NCBI GenBank assembly: GCA_964524835.1
Contig: CAZGEG010000001.1
Span: 1 to 64,000 of the forward strand
Direction: 5' to 3'
DNA: 64,000 nt
DNA from: JACRCG01 sp964524835
Lineage (GTDB): Bacteria > Desulfobacterota > Desulfuromonadia > Geobacterales > Pseudopelobacteraceae
Both the position numbers and the translations under genes were made by a program. Under the pieces are notes generated by a model. It saw only the letters and a list, made by a program, of their open reading frames with translations. It had not been told where the DNA came from and ran no database searches. Each line of letters begins with the position of its first letter. Position 1 is the stretch's first letter. Positions 7,459 through 16,012 of the stretch are shown in pieces.

Positions 7459-9117
7459 TCACGCCGTTGCGCCCGTATCCTCCAGCTGCAGCTCCTTGAT
7501 CGCCATCTCCCGCATCTTGAATTTCTGGATCTTGCCGGAGGCGGTCATCGGGTAGCCGTCGACGAACTTGACGTATTTCGGGATCTTGTAGTTCGCGATC
7601 TTGTCGCGGCAGAAGTCCCTGACTTCGTCTTCGCTCATCTCCTGCCCTTTTTTGAGGATGATCGCTGCCATGACCTGCTCGCCGAATTTGCGGTCCGGCA
7701 CGCCGTAAACCTGGATGTCGGAGACTTTCGGGTGGGTGTAGAGGAACTCCTCGATTTCCCTTGGGTAGATGTTCTCGCCGCCGCGGATAATCATGTTCTT
7801 GATGCGGCCGGTGATCTTGCAGTAGCCGTTTTCGTCCATGATCGCCAGGTCGCCGGTGTGCAGCCAGTTGTCAACGTCGATGGCTCTCGCGGTCTCGTCC
7901 GGCATCTTGTAGTACCCCTTCATGACGTGGTAGCCGCGGGTGCAGAGTTCCCCCTGCTTGCCGGGGGGGAGGGTTTCGCCGCTCTCGATGTCGACGATCT
8001 TGACTTCCACATCGGGAAGCGACCGGCCGACGGTGGCGACGCGCAGCTCAATGGCGTCGTCGGTGCGGGTCTGGGTGATGACCGGCGATGACTCGGTCTG
8101 GCCGTAGGCGATGGTGATTTCGGAGGCGTGCATGTCGCTGTTGACCTTCTTCATGACTTCGATCGGGCAGTTGGAGCCGGCCATGATGCCGGTGCGGAGG
8201 GTGGTGAGGTCGAAGGTCGCGAAATCGGGATGTTCCAGTTCGGCGATGAACATGGTCGGCACGCCGTGGACGCCGGTGCATTTCTCTTTTTCAATCGTCT
8301 GCAGGACTTTCAAGGGATCGAAGATCTCCACCGGCACCATGGTCGTGGCGTGGGTGACGCAGGCCATGACCCCGAGGACGCAGCCGAAGCAGTGGAAGAA
8401 GGGGACCGGGATGCAGAGGCGGTCTGATGGCGTCAGCTTCATGCATTCGCCGATGTTGAAGCCGTTGTTGACGATGTTGTAGTGGGTCAGCATGACACCC
8501 TTGGGGAAGCCGGTGGTGCCGGAGGTGTACTGCATGTTGATTGTTTCATGGCAGTTCAGCGTCGCTTCGACGGCGGCCAGTTCGGCATCGGGCACCCCTT
8601 CCCCCAGCTTGCTGATGCTGTCGAAGTTGACCATGCCGGCGGGGGTTGTCGCTCCGATATAGACGACGTTTTTCAGGAAGGGGAGCTTGGGGCTGACCAG
8701 CCTGCCCGGTGCTGAAGCCGCCAGTTCGGGGACGACGCCGCCGAGGGTCTCGACGTAGTTCGTGTCCTTGAAGGAGCCGACCATGAAGAGCGAGGTGGAG
8801 TCGGACTGCTCCAGGATGTATTCCAGCTCGGCCGATTTGTAGCTGGTGTTGACCGTGACGAGGACCGCGCCGATCTTGGCGGAGGCGAACTGCAGCAGCA
8901 CCCACTCCGGGACGTTGTAGGCCCAGATCGCGATATTGTCACCTTTTTTGATCCCCATCCGGAGCAGCCCCTTGGCGATCAGGCGGCAGGCGTCGTTGAA
9001 CTGTTTGTACGTGTAGCGCAGGTTCCGCTCAGGGTAGACGAGCGCTTCGTTGCCTGGAAAGCGCCGGGCCATGTCGTCCAGAAGGCTTCCGACGGTGTGG
9101 GTTAGTTGTTGGGACAT
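7459..9117 (-). CDS. Acyl-CoA synthetase (AMP-binding fatty-acid CoA ligase)
   Basis: The protein has 552 residues, normal for the family. It activates a carboxylic acid to acyl-AMP and then to acyl-CoA. The P-loop YTSGTTGFPKG is near 196-206, followed by AYGQTESSPV (A5 region), WLHTGDLAIMDENGY (A7), GRIKNMIIRGGENIYPREIE (A8) and the catalytic Lys in MTASGKIQKF near the C-terminus (A10). The sequence resembles medium/long-chain fatty-acid ligases, but the substrate cannot be fixed. ATG follows GGAGG. It is monocistronic, with a dispersed palindromic repeat upstream. Confidence 0.88.
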   Translation of the reverse strand: MSQQLTHTVGSLLDDMARRFPGNEALVYPERNLRYTYKQFNDACRLIAKGLLRMGIKKGDNIAIWAYNVPEWVLLQFASAKIGAVLVTVNTSYKSAELEYILEQSDSTSLFMVGSFKDTNYVETLGGVVPELAASAPGRLVSPKLPFLKNVVYIGATTPAGMVNFDSISKLGEGVPDAELAAVEATLNCHETINMQYTSGTTGFPKGVMLTHYNIVNNGFNIGECMKLTPSDRLCIPVPFFHCFGCVLGVMACVTHATTMVPVEIFDPLKVLQTIEKEKCTGVHGVPTMFIAELEHPDFATFDLTTLRTGIMAGSNCPIEVMKKVNSDMHASEITIAYGQTESSPVITQTRTDDAIELRVATVGRSLPDVEVKIVDIESGETLPPGKQGELCTRGYHVMKGYYKMPDETARAIDVDNWLHTGDLAIMDENGYCKITGRIKNMIIRGGENIYPREIEEFLYTHPKVSDIQVYGVPDRKFGEQVMAAIILKKGQEMSEDEVRDFCRDKIANYKIPKYVKFVDGYPMTASGKIQKFKMREMAIKELQLEDTGATA

Positions 9118-9193
9118 AATAAACCTCCAATAGCATTACAGTAATAAGAATTTATAAAGTCATAAGATAATCAAGACGGAACCAATAAAATTT

Positions 9194-9305
9194 TCACGCG
9201 GAGACGCGGGGGCGCGGAGAGAGCCAAAGTAAAAAATATGGTTTAACTCCAAAAACCTTAGGAATTTATTCCGGATTGTTCCGCGTTCTCCGCGTCTCCG
9301 CGTGA
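9194..9305. repeat. Dispersed palindromic repeat, copy 1
   Basis: The left end TCACGCGGAGACGCGG and the right end CCGCGTCTCCGCGTGA-like sequence are inverted copies enclosing an AT-rich middle. A related 119-bp copy is at 19158-19276, sharing ATGGTTTAA and TTATTCCG in the interior. The element has no coding capacity, so it looks like a MITE or REP-type element. It separates the acyl-CoA synthetase and histidine kinase genes. Confidence 0.7.
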
Positions 9306-9361
9306 GACAGGTTTTGTGGAATGTCTTGATACCATATTGTGACGCTTCAAACCATAGGAGA

Positions 9362-11494
9362 TTACGGCAAGGTAAAGAAGAACGTCGCACCGGATTCGAC
9401 CCCGGCCTCCGCCCAGATCCGGCCGCCATGGCGGAAAATGATGCGCTGGACGGTCGCGAGACCGATGCCTGTGCCCGCAAACTGGCTGGAATCGTGCAGC
9501 CTTTTGAAGACGCGGAAAAGCTTATCCACATCCTTCATATTAAAACCGGCGCCATTGTCGCGGACATAATATACCGGTTCTGGACCGGAACGATCGGCGC
9601 CGAACTCGATCAGCGCATCGTTCTTGAGTCCACTGTATTTCCAGGCGTTGTCCAGCAGGTTGACCAACACCATTTTCAGCAACCGGGAATCGCCGGCGAC
9701 AACGACATCCGGTTCGATGCGTGTTGCCACCGAGCGCTCGGGATGCTCCAGAGACAGCTCCCCCAAGGTTGCCTCGGCAATGGCACTCAGGTTGACGCTG
9801 CCTGAAACGAGCTCGGCGCGGGTTATCTGGGCAAGCTGCAGCAGGGCGTCAATCATGTCGTTAAGCCATGTTTCGGACTCATAGATTCGAGTGATATATT
9901 CCCTGGCTTCCGGATCGAGAGTGCAATCATCCAGCAGCAGCTGGCAGTAACCGGAAATCCGGGTGAGCGGACCGCGCATGTCATGGGAGACCGAATAGTT
10001 GAAAGCCTCCAGTTCGTTGTTGGCAGCGGCAAGGTCGATCGCCTTGCGGCTCAGTTCGTCATTGAGCTGGCGAATCTGCTCAAGATACATATGGTCGGTC
10101 TCTTCGATGATCTTGCGCTGGGTAATGTCCCGGTCAAAACCGAGGACATACTTTTTGCCGCCGATTTTTATCAGGCCGGCATGGATTTCGAGCGGAAATT
10201 GGGTCCCGTCCTTTTTCCGGTGCCACACTTCCGCGGTTACCCACTCACCGGTGGTAATAGTGGATAATAGCCCGCCGGATAGCTTGTTAGTCTCGTCTGT
10301 GTTCAGGTCATAGATGCGCAGGGAGAGAAGTTCATCCACCGTATAGCCATGCTGATCGGCAGCGGTCTGGTTGGCCGCCACGATCCGCCCGGCCTCATCC
10401 CCCTCCAGACCGATAATGATAATGGCGTCGGGAGCCCGCTCGAACAGCATGCGGTAGCGCTCCTCGCTTTCCCGCAATACTTCATCAGCATTTTCAAGTG
10501 AATCGAGCATGCCGTTAATCGAAACCGCCAAGTCTCTCAATTCATCCTGGTTATCTGAAACTGGCAGTCGTGCGGAGAAATTACGTTGAGTCGCAACAGA
10601 AAAGACATTTCGTGTGAGAGAAGCCAGGCGGTCCAGTATTGTCCCGCGGATGAAGAACAGCATCACACAGCAGAACACCCCTCCCGCGACGAATAACGAA
10701 CTGAGGACATACATGATCGAAGCCTTGCCATGTTCATACAGCAGGCGCTCCTCGGAAATCTTGGCAATGAGAGCCGGGCGACCGAAAAAATCCTTGAACA
10801 AAGTGTAGCCGGCAACAGTATGCTTGTTGACAACCTGCACCGTGTTCTTTTCGCCGCGGGAAAAGGCCGCGAGGGCAGCATCAATATCAGGTGCGTTGCG
10901 CTCATCCGATAGCGGGACCAGATCAATCATAAACTCGGTCAGCGTTGTAATTCTGTTTACCTCTTCCTCATCGAGATAGCGGCCAACCATCAGCAACAGA
11001 TCCCCCTCCGGAAGCGGGCTCAGCACCAATTGCACGGGATGGCCGTCCAGGACAAGCAGACCGTTGAGTGAATCACCGGAATCAGTTTTGGCAAGCGGGA
11101 CGAGTGCTCCCAGCCGGGAAAAAACATGCCCGGTCTCATCCGGTAGTTTCCATGCATCAGTGTCTGCAAAGAGAGAGGCCATGACCTGTTTGCCACGGGA
11201 AAAACAGATGACAAAATCAACGTGGTGATTCCGGAGTGTGATTATGGGGAGCTTGCCGAGGGACAGATACCCGCGAGAAGCGGTAATTTCACTGAATTCA
11301 TGTGAGGAGGCGAGGAGTTCTTCGTAAGATTCTTCAATTTCATTTCTGACTTTCTGGATATTGTCGGACACGACGACGCGTTCGAGCGCAGCAAAACTCT
11401 TCAGCAGAATAATATCCGATGTTACCGCCAGAATAAAGAGGAGAGCAATGAACGTGCTGACAATAATGAGGATTGTTCGCTGCGACAATGTCAT
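9362..11494 (-). CDS. Membrane sensor histidine kinase (CHASE4-like, HAMP, PAS, HisKA, HATPase)
   Basis: The protein has 710 residues. The first membrane helix is at about 7-30 and the second at about 262-285. They enclose an extracytoplasmic domain that resembles CHASE4. HAMP follows, then a PAS domain (YRMLFERAPDAIIIIG) with a PAC-like motif. In the HisKA region (FNYSVSHDMRGPLTRI) the His is the likely phosphorylation site. The HATPase has an N box (NLLDNAWKYS), G1 (DNGAGF) and G2 (GTGIGLATV). There is no receiver domain and no adjacent response regulator, so it is an orphan kinase. ATG follows GGAG. Confidence 0.88.
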   Translation of the reverse strand: MTLSQRTILIIVSTFIALLFILAVTSDIILLKSFAALERVVVSDNIQKVRNEIEESYEELLASSHEFSEITASRGYLSLGKLPIITLRNHHVDFVICFSRGKQVMASLFADTDAWKLPDETGHVFSRLGALVPLAKTDSGDSLNGLLVLDGHPVQLVLSPLPEGDLLLMVGRYLDEEEVNRITTLTEFMIDLVPLSDERNAPDIDAALAAFSRGEKNTVQVVNKHTVAGYTLFKDFFGRPALIAKISEERLLYEHGKASIMYVLSSLFVAGGVFCCVMLFFIRGTILDRLASLTRNVFSVATQRNFSARLPVSDNQDELRDLAVSINGMLDSLENADEVLRESEERYRMLFERAPDAIIIIGLEGDEAGRIVAANQTAADQHGYTVDELLSLRIYDLNTDETNKLSGGLLSTITTGEWVTAEVWHRKKDGTQFPLEIHAGLIKIGGKKYVLGFDRDITQRKIIEETDHMYLEQIRQLNDELSRKAIDLAAANNELEAFNYSVSHDMRGPLTRISGYCQLLLDDCTLDPEAREYITRIYESETWLNDMIDALLQLAQITRAELVSGSVNLSAIAEATLGELSLEHPERSVATRIEPDVVVAGDSRLLKMVLVNLLDNAWKYSGLKNDALIEFGADRSGPEPVYYVRDNGAGFNMKDVDKLFRVFKRLHDSSQFAGTGIGLATVQRIIFRHGGRIWAEAGVESGATFFFTLP

Positions 11495-11700
11495 GCGATG
11501 CTCCGTTTATTCTCATCCAACGATACAGCAAGACATACGGAGACATATATAGCACAAAACCTGACTCAGACAACATCAGGAATTAACGTCTGTTCAATTC
11601 ATAGGTGAACAGGTAAAGCAACAAAGACATTAAATTCATCGAAGGTTGTGATATAGTCATTCCAGTTTCACCCAGTTCCCGCATATGGAGTTCATACAGA

Positions 11701-12903
11701 ATGAGCGTGACAACGGACACTTCCTCCCCTCAGTTACCCGACCTGACCGATATAACACGATATTGCCGGATTGAAGATTTTGAACCTTTCCTGCAGCTGG
11801 TTTCGGCATCGGTACGAGCGGATCACGGCCGCATTGTCGCCTGGGACGCCAAAAAAGATGAGCTTGCCGGGGAGATCGAACGAGCGCAGGGTCTTCGGCT
11901 CAAGCTGATCCATGAGGAGCTCAACCGGATCGAGCTTGAACGCTTCCTGCTGATTCCCTCCGTACATGAGCTGCATCGCTCCTGCACGGAATACCGCGAT
12001 ATCCTGTCGTACCGCGTCATGGAGACCGTATTCGCAGAAATGGATGCTGCCGGGCTGGTTCGACCGCAGGTCCCGTTTGCACTCATCAGCATGGGGAGCG
12101 ACGGCCGTGAAGAGCAGACCCTTATCACCGACCAGGACAACCTGATCGTCTATGGTGACGGGGGGGGTGAAGCGGCTGATCGTTACTTCGTTGAATTTTC
12201 GACCCGTCTGGTCGACCGGCTGGAAGAGGCCGGCTTCATGCGCTGCACGGGCGATATCATGCCGACCAACCAGACCTGGCGCGGTTCGTACAGCCAGTGG
12301 CGCAAGCGACTCTTCTCCATTGTCAGGTATGAGGTTGAGGATATCGGCAAGAACGTCATGGATCTGATCGTGATGTCCGATGCCCGCTATGTCGCCGGCG
12401 ACCGGGAGCTGGCCGCCGCATTGATCGACATGATCAGGTCCATGGAACGGGATTATTTCCAGGTTCTCTGGGGGATGGCCAAGGCCGCGACGGAGATGAA
12501 ACTTGCCCTCGGCTTTATGAAGCGCATCTGGACGGAGGGGAGCGGCGAACACAAGGGCGAATTCAATATCAAGCTGCTGGCCTGGGCCCCTCTTGTCATG
12601 AACGTCCGCATCCTGGCCATCAACCAGAGCATCCCCGCAACCAGCACCCTGAAGCGCATTTCGATGCTGGAGGAAGAGGGGAGCTTCTCCGCATCCTTTG
12701 CCCGTGAACTGACCGATGCCTACCACGTCCTCACCAGGCAGCGCATACTGATCCAGATCAAGGCCCTGAAAGGCATCCAGAGCGATTCGTATTACCTCAA
12801 CCCCTACCAGCTGTCAACGGCCGAGCGTGAACAGATCCGCCACGCCATGCTCAAGATCGAGGAGTTGCAGAAAATCATTCACGCCAATTTCCATATCGTC
12901 TAG
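11701..12903 (+). CDS. DUF294 putative nucleotidyltransferase
   Basis: The protein has 400 residues. It carries the DUF294 nucleotidyltransferase motif GSDGREEQTLITDQDN near 130-146, the GlnD/MNT-type catalytic pattern with paired Asp. A helical DUF294 C-terminal domain follows (about 250-390, including ALGFMKRIW and IDLKALLAWAPLVMNVRIL-like helices). Homologues often carry cyclic-nucleotide-binding or CBS domains at the N-terminus. Here the first 100 residues are helical and have neither, so this is a stand-alone form. The substrate is unknown. It ends in a shared bidirectional terminator. Confidence 0.75.
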   Translation: MSVTTDTSSPQLPDLTDITRYCRIEDFEPFLQLVSASVRADHGRIVAWDAKKDELAGEIERAQGLRLKLIHEELNRIELERFLLIPSVHELHRSCTEYRDILSYRVMETVFAEMDAAGLVRPQVPFALISMGSDGREEQTLITDQDNLIVYGDGGGEAADRYFVEFSTRLVDRLEEAGFMRCTGDIMPTNQTWRGSYSQWRKRLFSIVRYEVEDIGKNVMDLIVMSDARYVAGDRELAAALIDMIRSMERDYFQVLWGMAKAATEMKLALGFMKRIWTEGSGEHKGEFNIKLLAWAPLVMNVRILAINQSIPATSTLKRISMLEEEGSFSASFARELTDAYHVLTRQRILIQIKALKGIQSDSYYLNPYQLSTAEREQIRHAMLKIEELQKIIHANFHIV

Positions 12904-12942
12904 TCCTTTCCCTCTCATCCCGCTCTCCGCACCGCGCATAAA

Positions 12943-12972
12943 AAGGGCCGACGAAATAATCCGTCGGCCCTT
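12943..12972. terminator. Bidirectional terminator between convergent genes
   Basis: AAGGGCCGACG and CGTCGGCCCTT form an 11-bp perfect stem with an 8-base loop. It lies between the convergent DUF294 gene and dodecaheme cytochrome gene. An A-run precedes it and TTGGCACTGTTTTT follows. Confidence 0.8.
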
Positions 12973-12995
12973 GGCACTGTTTTTCAGTTGTTAAG

Positions 12996-13862
12996 CTATT
13001 TTTTCTTGGGAGCTTTTTTAGGCTGCATTACCGACTCGCCCTTATCAACATTCCCTTTCTGCGTGCCGGTATCCCAGCGGTTCAGGTCGTGGGCGATGTT
13101 GTGGCAATCCGCACACTTGGTGAACCTTGCCAGCATGCGTGCGGGGTGCGGAGTACCATGGCAGCTCTGGCAGGTCGGAATCGTCTTGTGCTTGTCCTTA
13201 TGGCAGGTTACGCAGTTGACGCCCTTGTGCTTGGTATCGGTCTGGCTGTGCATCTCGAAGGCCTTCTTGTGGCATGAGGCACACATCTTGTTGGCGGTAT
13301 CGGAAGGATACGTAACAGCGGTCGGCATATGGGCCTGGTGACAGCGCTTGCAGTCCCCTGCAACCATATCGGTGCTGTGCGGCTTGTGGCACTGGGTACA
13401 GAGCGGAATCTTGCCGTGCATATTGTGGCAGAAGCTGCAGGAGAGGCTGGAGTGCTTGCTCTTGACCTGTTTCAGCTTGACGATCTGCTGGGTGTGGCAG
13501 GTGAGGCACTCGTCGGTGATGTTGTTGGCCAGTTTGATGATTTTAGGGGTATGCGGATTGTTGTGGCAGCGCACACAGCCGGTAAGTTTGTAGTGCGGTT
13601 TGTCGCTGTGGCACTGGCTGCAGGCAGGGATTATTTTTTTGACCGTCGGCGGATGGCCGGCGTGACAGTCCTGGCAGCTGACCTGAGTTTTGTGGGCGCC
13701 GCCATTGGCGGCAATTGCATCCGGTGCGGCGGTGTGGCATTTGGCACAATCGGCATTGCTCAGCACTGGCTTCGGCTCGGCCGCTCCGGCAGCCAGCACC
13801 GTCATCCCCATCAGCAATGCCGATAGAGTGACCATTTTCAACGTAGTTACCAACCTGTTCAT
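12996..13862 (-). CDS. Dodecaheme periplasmic c-type cytochrome
   Basis: Twelve CxxCH heme-binding motifs occur in about 288 residues (CAKCH, CQDCH, CSQCH, CVRCH, CLTCH, CSFCH, CTQCH, CKRCH, CASCH, CVTCH, CQSCH, CADCH), one per roughly 20 residues. A cleavable signal (MNRLVTTLKMVTLSALLMGMTVLAAGA) sends it to the periplasm. The start at 13862 is preferred because GGAGGGG precedes it. The ORF could extend to 13898. The dense, regular spacing suggests a wire-like electron carrier, as known for Geobacter multiheme cytochromes. The Lys-rich C-terminus (KKAPKKK) is notable. The partner proteins are not known. Confidence 0.9.
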   Translation of the reverse strand: MNRLVTTLKMVTLSALLMGMTVLAAGAAEPKPVLSNADCAKCHTAAPDAIAANGGAHKTQVSCQDCHAGHPPTVKKIIPACSQCHSDKPHYKLTGCVRCHNNPHTPKIIKLANNITDECLTCHTQQIVKLKQVKSKHSSLSCSFCHNMHGKIPLCTQCHKPHSTDMVAGDCKRCHQAHMPTAVTYPSDTANKMCASCHKKAFEMHSQTDTKHKGVNCVTCHKDKHKTIPTCQSCHGTPHPARMLARFTKCADCHNIAHDLNRWDTGTQKGNVDKGESVMQPKKAPKKK

Positions 13863-14145
13863 CTGTTTCCCCTCCTGCTTCCATGTGATGTGAACCAATC
13901 AACTGCGTGAAAGGTCTCTCGTGATATCATCGGATATAAAACGAGCGGCGATACTGCCACCATTCTCATGGATCGTCAACTAAAAATGACCGTGTATACG
14001 CTATAAACTGCTGATTTATATATCAAAAAGACCATTGAAGTCTTTTATGTCACCTGCCGACATGCCTGCCATAACCTGCCGTAATACAACAGATTTCATG
14101 ACAACTTACCTTTCTTTTTCACTCAACCCTGCAGAGCATGGGCAA

Positions 14146-14229
14146 CTATTTGTTCAGATTTTGTTCCAGTTGATAGTAGTCCAGCATTTCTTCCTTGTTC
14201 ATCCGGTCATCAGCAATCGTCTCAAGCAT
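14146..14229 (-). pseudogene. Possible small ORF or gene remnant
   Basis: A minus-strand frame of 27 codons reads MLETIADDRMNKEEMLDYYQ and a few more residues. The frame stays open upstream of the ATG for about 20 more codons. The residue mix (acidic and basic helix) looks coding, but there is no clear ribosome binding site. It may be the tail of a decayed gene. Confidence 0.2.
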
Positions 14230-14414
14230 AGTCAGGCTGATATTTCCCCGTCCAGTGACCCTTCTCCCTTCTCCGGATAACCAGTAGTATGATTAGCACT
14301 CCATGGTGCAGTCTGCTAAAAAACAGCAACTGACTCCATCTTTTTAAAGACTATTTTCCAAATAAACACAATATTATCAGTATATTGTACCTTATATTTT
14401 TTTTAGCACTCCCT

Positions 14415-14441
14415 CTTGATTTTTTTGAAATCGACATTATT
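14415..14441 (+). promoter_or_regulatory. Possible sigma-32 promoter of the hsp20 operon
   Basis: CTTGAT at 14415-14420 is followed after 13 bases by ACATTAT. This resembles the heat-shock -35 (CTTGAA) and a weak -10 (CCCCATNT). It lies about 40 bases upstream of the first hsp20 start. The -10 match is poor. Confidence 0.35.
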
Positions 14442-14481
14442 GTTTTGATGAAAGAAAAAAAAACGAAAGGAGGTAATTCAC

Positions 14482-14931
14482 ATGGCAACCTGGGATGTAT
14501 TCAAAGAACTGGACAATCTGAGAAGGGAAATTGATGAGGCGTTTCGTGGTGCGGGCTATAACAGGCCGGTTGGCTCGACATTCCTTTCGCCGGCAGCTGC
14601 CCGTCGTTTTCCGCTGGTCAACTTCAGCGAAGACGAAGGGTGGGTCTACATCGAGGCTCTGGTTCCCGGCGTTGATCCGAAGGATGTCGATCTGTCAGTG
14701 CTGCGGAATACGGTCACCATCAGCGGAGAGCGCAAACCGTTTGTCGAAAAAGAGGGCCAGATCATGCATCGCTCCGAACTCGGCTCGGGAAAGTTCTCCC
14801 GCACGCTGGAACTGCCGGTCGATATCGACCCTGAGAAGATCTCGGCTCAGTGCAAAGACGGTATCATGCAGATCACGCTGGCCAAGGCCGAACATGCCAA
14901 GCCGAAAAAAATCGAAATCAAACTTTCGTGA
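14482..14931 (+). CDS. Hsp20-family small heat-shock protein 1
   Basis: The protein has 149 residues, an ATP-independent holdase chaperone. The alpha-crystallin domain spans about 45-145: VNFSEDEGWVYIEALVPGVDPKDVDLSV opens it and GIMQITLAKAE closes it. The C-terminus lacks a strict IxI motif, ending KKIEIKLS. A strong AAGGAGGT precedes the ATG. It is the first of three tandem hsp20 genes, which presumably form one operon. Confidence 0.9.
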   Translation: MATWDVFKELDNLRREIDEAFRGAGYNRPVGSTFLSPAAARRFPLVNFSEDEGWVYIEALVPGVDPKDVDLSVLRNTVTISGERKPFVEKEGQIMHRSELGSGKFSRTLELPVDIDPEKISAQCKDGIMQITLAKAEHAKPKKIEIKLS

Positions 14932-14967
14932 CGCAATATCAACTCATTCGGAAAGGAGGTAATCATC

Positions 14968-15366
14968 ATGGCAGCAAACAGCTTGACGGAAAGAAATGAC
15001 GAACGGAATGTGCAGGCCCGCGAAGAGACCCGGTCGAACGAAAAATATATCCGCCCGGCGGTGAACATCATCGAAACCGAAGAAGGGCTGGTTTTGACCG
15101 CCGACATTCCGGGCGCCGCGAAGGAGGCACTCGATATCAACGTGGAAAAGGGCATTCTGACCATCAGCGCGCCGGCACAACATACCATGCCGGGCACCTC
15201 GGCCTACCGGGAATTCGAACTGGCAAATTACTACCGCCAGTTCACGATCCCCGAGAGCCTTGACCACGAAAAGGCCCATGCCGATTATGCGAACGGCATT
15301 CTGACCCTGCGGATACCGATGGCGGAAGTTGCCAAGCCAAAGCGGATCGCCGTACAGGTCGGCTGA
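14968..15366 (+). CDS. Hsp20-family small heat-shock protein 2
   Basis: The protein has 132 residues. The alpha-crystallin domain begins near 30 (RPAVNIIETEEGLVLTADIPGAAKE) and ends with NGILTLRIPMAE. The N-terminal arm is short and charged (LTERNDERNVQAREETRSNEK). The C-terminus AKPKRIAVQVG contains an IAV tail that could act like the IxI/V motif. It lies 36 nt after the first hsp20 with its own AAGGAGGT. Divergence from the neighbouring copy suggests a hetero-oligomer partner, which is inference. Confidence 0.9.
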   Translation: MAANSLTERNDERNVQAREETRSNEKYIRPAVNIIETEEGLVLTADIPGAAKEALDINVEKGILTISAPAQHTMPGTSAYREFELANYYRQFTIPESLDHEKAHADYANGILTLRIPMAEVAKPKRIAVQVG

Positions 15367-15385
15367 GAAAGGAGTCTGAACGGGG

Positions 15386-15877
15386 GTGATCACCATGTCA
15401 AACCTGTTGCCCGATAAATTGAGCGAGGCACTGGAACGGGTTTATGAAAATGCCGGCCATTTCCTGGCCAGGCTGGTGCCGTGGAAGAAACCGGAGCATT
15501 CACCGCAAGGAATCACGGCCGATACCTTTCCGGCAGTCATGCAGCTGGGTGGTCCGTTGCTCGACATGCATGAGACCCCTGATGAACTTATCATCAGGGC
15601 GGAAGTGCCGGGACTGAACAAGGAAGACTTTTCGGTCGAGCTTGTCGGCCGGCGGTTGTCAATACACGGAGAGAAGAGAGTTGTTCGGGAACAGAAAGGA
15701 GGCGCTGGGCGCCTTATATCGGAATGCCGGTACGGCAGTTTTACGCGTAGTATTCAATTGCCGTACGAGATAGATGAGAATTTGATTGCGGCGGACCTCA
15801 AACAGGGGGTCTTGACTGTCCGGCTCCCCAAGCCGGAAAAGGGACGCCACACCCGCTATCGGGTGCCGGTCTCGTGA
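15386..15877 (+). CDS. Hsp20-family small heat-shock protein 3
   Basis: The protein has 163 residues. It has an amphipathic N-terminal arm (LSEALERVYENAGHFLARLVPWKKPEHS) and an alpha-crystallin domain from about 53 (PLLDMHETPDELIIRAEVPGLNKEDF) to LKQGVLTVRLPKPEKG. It starts with GTG at 15386 or ATG at 15395. A GGGGGT in front of the ATG supports the latter, while AAGGAG lies further up. It is the third gene of the hsp20 operon, and a hairpin follows 14 nt after the stop. Confidence 0.88.
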   Translation: MITMSNLLPDKLSEALERVYENAGHFLARLVPWKKPEHSPQGITADTFPAVMQLGGPLLDMHETPDELIIRAEVPGLNKEDFSVELVGRRLSIHGEKRVVREQKGGAGRLISECRYGSFTRSIQLPYEIDENLIAADLKQGVLTVRLPKPEKGRHTRYRVPVS

Positions 15878-15891
15878 ACCATCAGTGCTGT

Positions 15892-15920
15892 ACCGAGGGC
15901 CGCTCCATGCGGCCCTCGGT
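15892..15920. terminator. Hairpin between convergent hsp20 operon and dinB
   Basis: ACCGAGGGCCGC-TCCAT-GCGGCCCTCGGT is a perfect 12-bp stem placed just after the third hsp20 stop. A weak T-rich tail (CATTCCTTTAT) follows on the plus strand. Confidence 0.7.
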
Positions 15921-16012
15921 CATTCCTTTATCGTTCCGAATAATTTACAAAGCTCCAGTTCCATCAATTATTACCTTTACCGTTTATTTAATCTACCATA
16001 CCTATCTTACTG

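Larger units (their letters stand above)
13863..14481. other. Divergent intergenic region between the cytochrome and hsp20 genes
   Basis: This is 619 bases, largely AT-rich. It holds the ribosome binding sites and presumably the promoters of both flanking genes, and a possible heat-shock promoter near 14415. A short minus-strand frame (14146-14229) is the only hint of coding. A plus-strand ORF at 14035-14280 has no ribosome binding site or family resemblance and is not called. Confidence 0.6.

Noticed and set aside
11734..12726. 330-residue minus-strand open frame
   Set aside because: It is antisense to the DUF294 gene, with no signal, domain or ribosome binding site.
14035..14280. 81-residue plus-strand ORF upstream of hsp20
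   Set aside because: No ribosome binding site and no domain. The region is promoter-like and AT-rich.
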